Assembly (NCBI GenBank): GCA_030535715.1 | Contig: JAUNRL010000075.1 | Location: forward strand, 1 to 5,472 | Direction of reading: 5' to 3' | Source: Bacillota bacterium | Lineage (GTDB): Bacteria > Bacillota > Clostridia > Peptostreptococcales > Anaerovoracaceae | Length of the DNA: 5,472 nucleotides | Shown here: positions 1 through 5,207 of the stretch, in pieces | How positions within the stretch are numbered: the stretch's first letter is position 1 | Layout of the letters: each line of letters starts with the position of its first letter | Translations under genes and position numbers: made by a program | The notes under the pieces: generated by a model | Database searches by the model: none | Told to the model about the DNA's origin: nothing | The model's input: the letters and a program-made list of their open reading frames with translations, nothing else

Positions 1-301
1 GACAGTTGGCTTTGTATTCATCAATGGGTCTGCCGTAGAGGCGGCCCTGGGGACGGTACCGGTAGGCGTAGATCCTGCCGTAGTTCTTCAGCTCTTCCAT
101 AAATTCCGGAGCCAGCTTCTCGTGCAGTTCCTCCGGGACGTAGCGCAGCGCATTCTTCAGCGCGATACGGGTCTGGGCCTTCGTCAGGCGGAAGCCTCTG
201 TCCGGCGCCCGGCGAATGCCCTCCTGAAACTCCGGGTAGTCGGGATACTCGTTTCCCAGCTTGATGGTCATAGCCTGACAGATGGTTTTGTTATCCAACA
301 T
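1..301 (-). CDS. hutU: Urocanate hydratase, N-terminal fragment (cut by left window edge)
   Basis: Urocanate hydratase catalyses the second step of histidine degradation in the cytoplasm, adding water to urocanate to give 4-imidazolone-5-propionate with a tightly bound NAD+. Only the first 100 codons are visible. The fragment begins MLDNKTICQAMTIKLG, carries EGIRRAPDRGFRLT at residues 27-40 and RIYAYRYRPQGRLYG at 76-90, and ends PIDEYKANC. I recognise this as the start of the long urocanate hydratase form of anaerobic Bacillota and Fusobacteria (roughly 650-700 residues, from memory). The NAD-binding and catalytic parts lie outside the window. The start is ATG at 301 with an SD GGAGGT at 313-308, six bases upstream. 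The gene follows hutH by 72 bases on the same strand with no terminator between them, so it is the second gene of a hut operon. The assignment comes from the N-terminus and the hutH neighbour; no frameshift is seen. Confidence 0.85.
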   Translation of the reverse strand, partial: MLDNKTICQAMTIKLGNEYPDYPEFQEGIRRAPDRGFRLTKAQTRIALKNALRYVPEELHEKLAPEFMEELKNYGRIYAYRYRPQGRLYGRPIDEYKANC

Positions 302-348
302 GATTATACCTCCATTGCAGTGATTTCGGCGTATTCCCCACTTATTGT

Positions 349-361
349 CTATTGGCAATAG
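349..361. other. Short palindrome in the hutH-hutU gap
   Basis: CTATTG and CAATAG flank a single central base in the 72-base gap between hutH and hutU. A one-base centre cannot be the loop of an RNA hairpin, so if it has a role it is more likely as a DNA half-site pair. There is no T-run, so it is not a terminator. It may be chance in an AT-rich spacer. Confidence 0.25.
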
Positions 362-373
362 CTTATATCCCTG

Positions 374-1912
374 TTATTTCAACGGCACAACCTTTTCGAC
401 CGCCTCAATGATGCCGCCGTCCTTGACCATGGCATCGAACTTCGCCAGTTCGTCCAGCATGATGATATCCTCTTCAACGGGATCACTCATCTTCCGGATG
501 TACTCGTAAGCCGCTCTCGTTGCCGGCGCCAGCTTGCTGATGCCACCCTCGCCCATTTCCTCTCTGAGCCAGATAGCCTGAACTGCCGCAGAAAGCTCAA
601 TGGCCAGCACCTTCTGCGCATCGTCTAATACCAATGCTGCCGTTCTCGCCGAGGTGGATCCCATGGAGACGTGGTCTTCCTGGTTGGCCGAGGTGGGAAT
701 GGAATCCACGCAGGCCGGATGGTCGTAGACCTTGTTCTCGGAGACCATGGACGCCGCCGCGTACTGGGCAATCATGTAGCCGGAGTTGACGCCGCCATGC
801 TTGGTCAGAAAAGCGGGCAATCCCTCGTTGGTCGCTGGATTAACCAGCCGTTCAGTCCTCCGCTCAGATACATTGGCCAGCTCGGAGATGGCGATTTTCA
901 GGAAGTCAAAGGCCAGCGCCATGGGCTGGCCGTGAAAGTTTCCGCCGGAAACGACTTCATCATCATCGGCAAAGACCAGCGGGTTGTCCGTAACCGCATT
1001 GATTTCCCGCTCTACGATGCTGCGGACATGGCTGATCGCGTCTCTTGAGGCGCCGTGGATCTGGGGCGCGCAACGCTGAGAATAGGGATCCTGCACTTTG
1101 TCATCGTGAAGCCACAGGGCATTTTCCGATCCTTCCAGCAGGTTCCGCAGATTCTCCGCTTCATCGATCTGCCCTCGGTGACCCCGGATCTCATGAACCT
1201 TCGGGTCATAAGCCTTCCGGATGGCCTTCAGCGCCTCGCCGGTCAGGGCCGTGGTGATGTCGGCAATCTTGAGCAGTTTTTCGGCATCCCAGAGGGTATT
1301 CAGGCCGACGGCCGTCATCATCTGGGTACCGTTGTTCAAGGCCAGACCTTCCTTGGCGGCCAGTTCCACCGGAGTGATTCCGGCATCCTTCATGGCTTCC
1401 GCGGCTTCAACGATGTTTCCTTTGTATTCCACCATGCCCTGACCGATCAGTCCCAGCGCGATGCAGGACAGCGGCGCCAGGTCGCCGGAGGATCCCACGG
1501 ATCCCTTCTCTGGCACGATGGGATGAATCCCGGCGTTAAGCATGTCCACCATCGTCTGCACCGTGGACAGGCGGATACCGGAATAACCTCTGCTCAGATT
1601 ATTGCAGCGCAGGAGCATGGCTGCCCGTACATATTCAATGGGGTAGGCCTCGCCCATGGCGCAGGTGTGGCTCATGATGAGATTCTTCTGAAGCTGTGCC
1701 GTCTGTTCTGAGGAGATCACGACATTGGCAAACTTGCCAAAGCCCGTGGTCAGTCCGTAGATCACGGCTTTTTCCTCCAGCTTCTTTTCAACATAGGCGC
1801 GGGAGCGGTTGATGGCCTTTTTCGCCTCATCCGTGATTTCCACACGTTCCCCTTCCCGGCAGACGCTGATGACCTCTTCAATGGTAAGATCTTTTCCGTT
1901 GATTTTAACCAT
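374..1912 (-). CDS. hutH: Histidine ammonia-lyase
   Basis: This cytoplasmic enzyme deaminates L-histidine to trans-urocanate and ammonia, the first step of histidine catabolism. It is 512 residues, a normal length for the MIO-dependent lyase family. Residues matching the known HAL active site are Tyr52 (in IYGLTTGFG), His82 (in LIMSHT), Asn194 (in LNNGTQ), Tyr277 and Arg280 (in VQDPYSQRCAPQ), Phe326 (in GGNFHGQP), and Gln411-Glu412 (in SANQEDHVSMG). The His82 position fits histidine rather than tyrosine or phenylalanine as substrate. The MIO prosthetic group should form from residues 141-143, here Ser-Ser-Gly in GSVGSSGDLAPLS rather than the usual Ala-Ser-Gly. The ATG at 1912 follows a purine-rich SD (GAGGAGGAGG, about 1927-1918). 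Upstream are its own promoter and palindromic operator, and before those a terminator closing the preceding operon. hutU follows 72 bases downstream. Confidence 0.96.
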   Translation of the reverse strand: MVKINGKDLTIEEVISVCREGERVEITDEAKKAINRSRAYVEKKLEEKAVIYGLTTGFGKFANVVISSEQTAQLQKNLIMSHTCAMGEAYPIEYVRAAMLLRCNNLSRGYSGIRLSTVQTMVDMLNAGIHPIVPEKGSVGSSGDLAPLSCIALGLIGQGMVEYKGNIVEAAEAMKDAGITPVELAAKEGLALNNGTQMMTAVGLNTLWDAEKLLKIADITTALTGEALKAIRKAYDPKVHEIRGHRGQIDEAENLRNLLEGSENALWLHDDKVQDPYSQRCAPQIHGASRDAISHVRSIVEREINAVTDNPLVFADDDEVVSGGNFHGQPMALAFDFLKIAISELANVSERRTERLVNPATNEGLPAFLTKHGGVNSGYMIAQYAAASMVSENKVYDHPACVDSIPTSANQEDHVSMGSTSARTAALVLDDAQKVLAIELSAAVQAIWLREEMGEGGISKLAPATRAAYEYIRKMSDPVEEDIIMLDELAKFDAMVKDGGIIEAVEKVVPLK

Positions 1913-1939
1913 ATTGTCCTCCTCCTCATTCCGTTTATT

Positions 1940-1977
1940 ACATATTATTATATCCGCCGCATAGGTGGATTTCCACC
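1940..1977 (-). promoter_or_regulatory. Sigma-A-type promoter of the hut operon with overlapping palindromic operator
   Basis: Read on the minus strand, a perfect -10 TATAAT (1952-1947) lies 17 bases downstream of a -35 TGGAAA (1975-1970, four of six consensus bases). Transcription should start near 1940, giving a leader of about 28 bases before the hutH ATG. The perfect inverted repeat GGTGGA-AA-TCCACC (1977-1964) covers the whole -35 and the adjoining spacer. A third copy, GGCGGA (1958-1953, one mismatch), ends directly against the -10. A protein bound here would compete with RNA polymerase, so repression is the natural reading, for example released by histidine or urocanate. The regulator is not in the window and I do not recognise the motif. 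The short leader leaves little room for an antiterminator of the Bacillus HutP type. Confidence 0.75.
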
Positions 1978-1983
1978 AATTTC

Positions 1984-2021
1984 AAAAAAATGGCAACCCT
2001 CTACCGTGATAGAGAATTGCC
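1984..2021 (-). terminator. Intrinsic terminator after the cofE-like gene
   Basis: On the minus strand GGCAATTCTCTA pairs with TAGAGGGTTGCC across the six-base loop TCACGG. This gives a 12-bp stem with two G-U wobbles and no mismatch (2021-1992), followed after one base by seven Ts (1990-1984). It begins about 48 bases after the stop codon of the cofE-like gene and ends just upstream of the hut -35, so it separates the two transcription units. The plus-strand reading has no T-run, so it should work in one direction only. Confidence 0.9.
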
Positions 2022-2068
2022 TTGTTGCAGCCATTGTTTCGCCGGGCTGCCGCCGGCGGGCGCTTCGT

Positions 2069-3262
2069 CTACTCCGTCGTGTAGTTATCGAAGTAACCCT
2101 GAATGAAAACAATCGGCGTCCCCTTGTCGCCGGAACCACTGGTCAGATCACACAGAGATCCAATGAGATCGGTCAGCTGCCGGGGCGTGGTTCCCTCGGA
2201 TTCCATCTTGCCCACCAGACAGCCATCCTTCTGCCGGATCCGGCCGGAAACGGCCTCCTTCAGCGCCTCACCGTCAAGTTCAGCGAAATCGTTGTCCGCC
2301 AGATACTTCAGCTTCAGCTCATTGGGCGTCCCCTCCAGGCCTTTGGTAAAGGCAACGCCGACGCAGGGATCTGCCAGTTCCCATATTTTCCCAACTGGAT
2401 CCTTGAACGCTCCATCTCCGTAGATCATAACTTCCACGTGCCTTCCGGTCTTCTCCTGCAGATCCTTTTGAATGCCATCCACCAGACCCTGGCACTCATC
2501 GGGAAAGAGTTTGACGGACTCTTCTGTCGCCTTATTGGAACCCAACAGTCCGAACCGGCGATTGAAGCCGCTGCCATCCACCGAAGCGGTCAGAATGTCA
2601 TCCAGACCCAACACCGTCTCCGCACCGGCCGCCTGCAGGATCCGCTTTGTACGCTGCCGGGTGTGGATGTCACAGGTCAGCACTTTCTTCGTGTAATGGA
2701 GAATTTCCTTCGGCTGGTTGGCGAAGATGATCTCCAATTCCGCTCCGGCTTCCCGGATCAGATCTCCATAGTACTGAACATAGTCCATGCCGGTAAAGGG
2801 ATGCCGGTTTTTACCAAAGACCTCTCTGTACTGCTTTAACGTAAGAACGTCGCTGTAAGGGTTGATGCCAGCTTCGTCGATCCGATCCAGAGAGACCAGT
2901 TCGTTGCCGACCTCATCACTGGGATAGCTGAGCATCAGCACGATCTTCTTCGCTCCCTTGGCGATCCCTTTCAGGCAGACAGCAAACCGGTTTCTTGACA
3001 GAATCGGGAAAATCACGCCAATGGTGTCTCCGCCCAGCTTCGCCTGCACATCTTTGGCGATGGCGTCCGTGCCGGCGTAGTTGCCCTGGGATCTGGCCAC
3101 AACGGATTCCGTGACGCAGACAATATCCCGATCGCGCAAAGCAAATCCATCGGTCTGCGCCGCGGTCAGCAGACTGTCCACCACGATTCTGCCCAGATCA
3201 TCGCCTTCCCGGATAATCGGACACCGTATACCTCTTGATACTGTTCCTACATTTCTTTCCAT
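2069..3262 (-). CDS. CofE-like (F420-0:gamma-glutamyl ligase family) protein, substrate unknown
   Basis: The 397-residue protein belongs to the CofE family (PF01996/COG1478), whose archaeal members add L-glutamate to F420-0 using GTP. The family-like N-terminus runs from CPIIREGDDLG (residues 14-24) through DGFALRDRDIVCVTESVVARSQG (38-60). Other visible landmarks are DIHTRQRTKRIL (198-209), YGDGAFKDPVGKIWELADP (281-299) and FTKGLEGTPNELKLKYLADN (305-324). It is longer than archaeal CofE (about 250 residues) and lacks the nitroreductase domain of mycobacterial FbiB. There is no signal peptide or membrane segment, so it is cytoplasmic. The ATG at 3262 follows an SD-like AGAGAGG at 3277-3271. 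It starts 64 bases after parB with no clear promoter, so cotranscription with parAB is likely, and it ends at a strong terminator. Bacillota of this type generally do not make F420, so glutamylation of another acceptor, such as a folate, is plausible but not shown. Family assignment is firm; function is not. Confidence 0.82.
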   Translation of the reverse strand: MERNVGTVSRGIRCPIIREGDDLGRIVVDSLLTAAQTDGFALRDRDIVCVTESVVARSQGNYAGTDAIAKDVQAKLGGDTIGVIFPILSRNRFAVCLKGIAKGAKKIVLMLSYPSDEVGNELVSLDRIDEAGINPYSDVLTLKQYREVFGKNRHPFTGMDYVQYYGDLIREAGAELEIIFANQPKEILHYTKKVLTCDIHTRQRTKRILQAAGAETVLGLDDILTASVDGSGFNRRFGLLGSNKATEESVKLFPDECQGLVDGIQKDLQEKTGRHVEVMIYGDGAFKDPVGKIWELADPCVGVAFTKGLEGTPNELKLKYLADNDFAELDGEALKEAVSGRIRQKDGCLVGKMESEGTTPRQLTDLIGSLCDLTSGSGDKGTPIVFIQGYFDNYTTE

Positions 3263-3306
3263 TGTTCCATCCTCTCTGTATTTCCTTGCTGTGATTTAAG
3301 TCGTCC

Positions 3307-3330
3307 GTGATGTTTCACGTGAAACATCAC
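3307..3330. other. parS: parS centromere site (perfect), overlapping the parB stop codon
   Basis: The 16-mer TGTTTCACGTGAAACA at 3311-3326 matches the Bacillota parS consensus TGTTNCACGTGAAACA at every position. Its symmetry continues for four bases on each side (GTGA and TCAC), giving a perfect 24-bp palindrome. The parB stop codon (TGA, minus strand, 3329-3327) lies within the flanking arm. ParB loads here as a CTP-dependent clamp and spreads to form the partition complex. No T-run follows on either strand, so it does not look like a terminator, and transcription probably continues into the cofE-like gene. Confidence 0.96.
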
Positions 3331-4253
3331 CCCAGGGATCGAAGCAAATCGATGAGCCGCTCCATCTCATCCCCGTTGTAGAATTCGATTTCAATCCGGC
3401 CCTTGGCGCCCTTTCGCTGCAGAGTAACCTTGGTGCCGAGGGCTTCCCGCAGTTCAGCTTCCACCCGCTTCTCGTCGGCGCTCTTGGTGGCTCGCCGCCG
3501 CTTTCTGGTCTCCCTCTCCCGGGTTTCCTGGGCTAGCCGCTCAATCTGCCGCACGGACAGACCTTCCTCTACGGCTCGCTCCGCCAGCTTCTGCTGCAAA
3601 GCCTCATCCCTGATGGCCGCCAGAGCCCGGGCATGGCCCACGGACAAACTGCCTTCCGCCGTCAGATACCGGATCCTCTCCGGCAACTTCAGCAGTCGCA
3701 GGCTGTTGGTGATATAAGGCCGACTCTTGCCCACACCCCGGGAAACCTGCTCTTGCGTCAGACCGTAGGTATCAATCATTTGCTTCAGGCCCTCCGCCTC
3801 TTCGATGGGATTCAGATCCTCCCGCTGCATATTCTCGATGATCGACAGAAGCATGTTCTCCTCGTCGGTCAGCTCTTTGACGATGCAGGGGATTTCCTTT
3901 AGGCCTACCATCCTGGCCGCCCGCCATCGGCGTTCGCCGGCAACGATCTCATATCCCTGGACCGCGCTGCGAAGCACCACTGGCTGGATCAGTCCGTGCC
4001 GGTCAATGGATTCCGCCAGCTCCTCCAGTTTATCCTCGTCGAAAACCTTTCTCGGCTGGGCGGCGTTGGGTTTGATGTCGTTGATGTCGATGTAGCGCAG
4101 TTCTTTTTCTGTGGGGGCAGCCACTGCGGACTCGAGCGCTGCGGTCTTTCCCTTTTTTCGGGAACTCTGCTCACGGACGGCGCTGACCTCCACGTCGCCG
4201 AAGAGAGCGTCGAGTCCGCGGCCTAGTCCGGTTGCTTTCTTCTTCGCCGCCAT
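3327..4253 (-). CDS. parB: Chromosome partitioning protein ParB (Spo0J)
   Basis: ParB binds parS, slides along neighbouring DNA as a CTP-gated clamp, loads SMC condensin and stimulates ParA ATPase. The protein is 308 residues, near the usual 280-300. In order it has GLGRGLDALFG (residues 9-19), the N-terminal motif that stimulates ParA; a basic, low-complexity linker (about 20-48); the ParB/sulfiredoxin-like domain with NAAQPRKVF (63-71), the CTP-binding GERRWRAA box (107-114) and ENMQR (140-144); a helix-turn-helix region, LTQEQVSRGVGKSRPYITNS (165-184), followed by GHARAL (206-211); an arginine-rich linker (245-254); and a C-terminal dimerisation domain ending LIDLLRSLG. The ATG at 4253 abuts the parA stop codon and uses an SD inside the 3' end of parA, so translational coupling is likely. 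One parS overlaps its stop codon and another lies upstream of parA. Confidence 0.97.
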   Translation of the reverse strand: MAAKKKATGLGRGLDALFGDVEVSAVREQSSRKKGKTAALESAVAAPTEKELRYIDINDIKPNAAQPRKVFDEDKLEELAESIDRHGLIQPVVLRSAVQGYEIVAGERRWRAARMVGLKEIPCIVKELTDEENMLLSIIENMQREDLNPIEEAEGLKQMIDTYGLTQEQVSRGVGKSRPYITNSLRLLKLPERIRYLTAEGSLSVGHARALAAIRDEALQQKLAERAVEEGLSVRQIERLAQETRERETRKRRRATKSADEKRVEAELREALGTKVTLQRKGAKGRIEIEFYNGDEMERLIDLLRSLG

Positions 4254-5027
4254 CTATTTTTCCTCCTCATTCTGCAGGAATTCCTCAGCGAATTCCATGT
4301 ATGCGATTGCCCCCGTGGATTTGGGATCATACTGGATGACCGGCATGCCGTGGCTCGGGGCCTCCGCCAGACGGACGTTCCGGGGAATGACGGTGGCGTA
4401 GACCTTCTCCCGGAAGTACTTCTTCACTTCCTCCACGACCTGGGCGGACAAATTCGTTCTGCCGTCAAACATGCTGAGGATGACACCCTCAATCTCCAAA
4501 TCCGGATTCATGTTGGTCCGCACAATATCAATGGTGCTCATCAGCTGGCTCACACCTTCCAGCGCGTAGAATTCACACTGGATAGGGATGAGCACAGAAT
4601 CCACCGCCGTCAGGGAGTTGATCGTCAGGAATCCCAGAGATGGCGGACAGTCAACAAAGATGTAATCGTAATCCGGCTTCAGCACGTCAATGGCCATTTT
4701 CAGCCGTTTCTCCCTCCCGGGCATATTGATCAGCTGAACCTCCGCTCCGGCAAGCTGGACGCTGGCAGGCAGAATGAACAGATTCTCCAGACCCGCCGAC
4801 AGCACGGCTTCTGCCGGATGACGACCCTCCTCAATAAGAATTTCGTAGGTGGTCAGCTCCAGATCCCGCTTGGAAAAGCCCAGTCCGCTGGTGGTGTTGC
4901 CCTGCGGGTCGATATCAAGCACAAGAACCTTCTTCCCTTTTATTGCAAGGCTTGCGGCCAGATTGATGTTCGTCGTCGTCTTGCCGACACCGCCCTTTTG
5001 ATTGAATATTGCTATTGCTTTCCCCAC
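4254..5027 (-). CDS. parA: Chromosome partitioning ATPase ParA (Soj)
   Basis: This deviant-Walker ATPase dimerises with ATP, binds DNA nonspecifically and works with ParB-parS in origin segregation; in Bacillus its Soj homologue also controls DnaA. I place the start at the GTG at 5027 (257 residues). From there the protein begins VGKAIAIFNQ, the position where Soj proteins normally begin, and GGAGG sits nine bases upstream (5041-5037). An in-frame ATG at 5051 would add eight residues (MQKRRKQI) but lacks a good SD and would lie only about 13 bases after the predicted transcription start. Visible motifs are the Walker A KGGVGKTTT (residues 11-19), Walker A' VLVLDIDPQGN (34-44) with catalytic Asp40, Walker B YIFVDCPPSLG (122-132), and PRNVRLAEAPSHG (215-227) containing arginines that match the DNA-binding ones of Soj. 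It has its own promoter, and parB follows without a gap. Confidence 0.96.
   Translation of the reverse strand: MGKAIAIFNQKGGVGKTTTNINLAASLAIKGKKVLVLDIDPQGNTTSGLGFSKRDLELTTYEILIEEGRHPAEAVLSAGLENLFILPASVQLAGAEVQLINMPGREKRLKMAIDVLKPDYDYIFVDCPPSLGFLTINSLTAVDSVLIPIQCEFYALEGVSQLMSTIDIVRTNMNPDLEIEGVILSMFDGRTNLSAQVVEEVKKYFREKVYATVIPRNVRLAEAPSHGMPVIQYDPKSTGAIAYMEFAEEFLQNEEEK
4262..4266 (-). promoter_or_regulatory. parB ribosome binding site inside the parA 3' end
   Basis: The GGAGG core lies in the codons for the last glutamates of ParA (NEEEK), eight bases before the parB ATG. The order is SD, parA TAG stop, then parB ATG with no intervening base. Ribosomes finishing parA stop on top of the parB start, which fits coupled translation and a fixed ParA:ParB ratio. 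Confidence 0.85.
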
Positions 5028-5036
5028 AATCTGCTT

Positions 5037-5041
5037 CCTCC
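5037..5041 (-). promoter_or_regulatory. parA ribosome binding site that decides the GTG start
   Basis: A GGAGG core lies nine bases upstream of the GTG at 5027. It falls within what would be codons 4-5 of the longer reading from the ATG at 5051, so it favours the shorter protein. Confidence 0.8.
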
Positions 5042-5064
5042 GTTTCTGCATTCACTTCATAAGA

Positions 5065-5100
5065 TGTCACCATTATATACCACTCGCATCGAATCGTCAT
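5065..5100 (-). promoter_or_regulatory. Sigma-A-type promoter of the parA-parB operon
   Basis: On the minus strand a perfect -10 TATAAT (5077-5072) stands 17 bases downstream of ATGACG (5100-5095), which shares the central TGAC of the -35 consensus. The predicted start near 5065 gives a leader of about 37 bases before the GTG of parA. The upstream parS-like site ends about 33 bp from the -35, so ParB spreading from it could cover this promoter and repress its own operon. Confidence 0.7.
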
Positions 5101-5122
5101 CCGCTTTTTCGGGTTTTCATGC

Positions 5123-5152
5123 AAAAAACCGACGTTTCACGTGAAACATCGG
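5123..5152 (-). terminator. Intrinsic terminator of rsmG, built from the parS palindrome
   Basis: Read on the minus strand, the extended parS palindrome (5152-5129, outer arms CCGA and TCGG) can fold in RNA into a stem of about 10 bp with a four-base ACGU loop. One U-G wobble occurs where the palindrome is imperfect. Six Ts follow directly (5128-5123). It lies about 55 bases after the rsmG stop and before the parA promoter, where a terminator is expected. The same bases also form a parS site. Confidence 0.8.
5133..5148. other. parS: parS site, one mismatch from consensus
   Basis: CGTTTCACGTGAAACA matches TGTTNCACGTGAAACA at all positions except the first base. The CACGTG core and both inner arms are intact, so ParB binding is expected, perhaps slightly weaker than at the perfect site. 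It lies between rsmG and parA, so the two parS sites bracket the parAB operon about 1.8 kb apart. Confidence 0.9.
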
Positions 5153-5207
5153 CGTTATGACTTCCAGTATTTTCCATCGCCCTGTGGGGCAACTGCTGAC
5201 GCTCCGG

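Noticed and set aside
303..308. TATAAT on the minus strand just before the hutU start, as an internal promoter.
   Set aside because: It overlaps the Shine-Dalgarno region, lies two bases from the ATG, and has no -35 hexamer 16-18 bases upstream.
2050..2059. GC-only palindrome CCGCCGGCGG between the cofE-like stop codon and its terminator.
   Set aside because: It has no loop and no T-run, and the stronger hairpin with seven Ts lies just downstream, so it is not needed as a terminator.
1948..2139. A 63-codon minus-strand frame across the cofE-hutH spacer.
   Set aside because: It overlaps the 3' end of the cofE-like gene in another frame and runs through the terminator and hut promoter, so it is not a credible gene.
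2434..2439. A CACGTG core inside the cofE-like gene, as a possible third parS.
   Set aside because: The flanking arms match the parS consensus at only two of ten positions, so it is a chance core hexamer in coding sequence.
2006..2839. A long plus-strand open frame (277 codons) opposite the cofE-like gene.
   Set aside because: It lies almost wholly antisense to a clearly conserved gene, starts within the terminator stem and shows no recognisable domain. The same holds for plus-strand frames opposite hutH (1055-1711) and parA (4350-5144).
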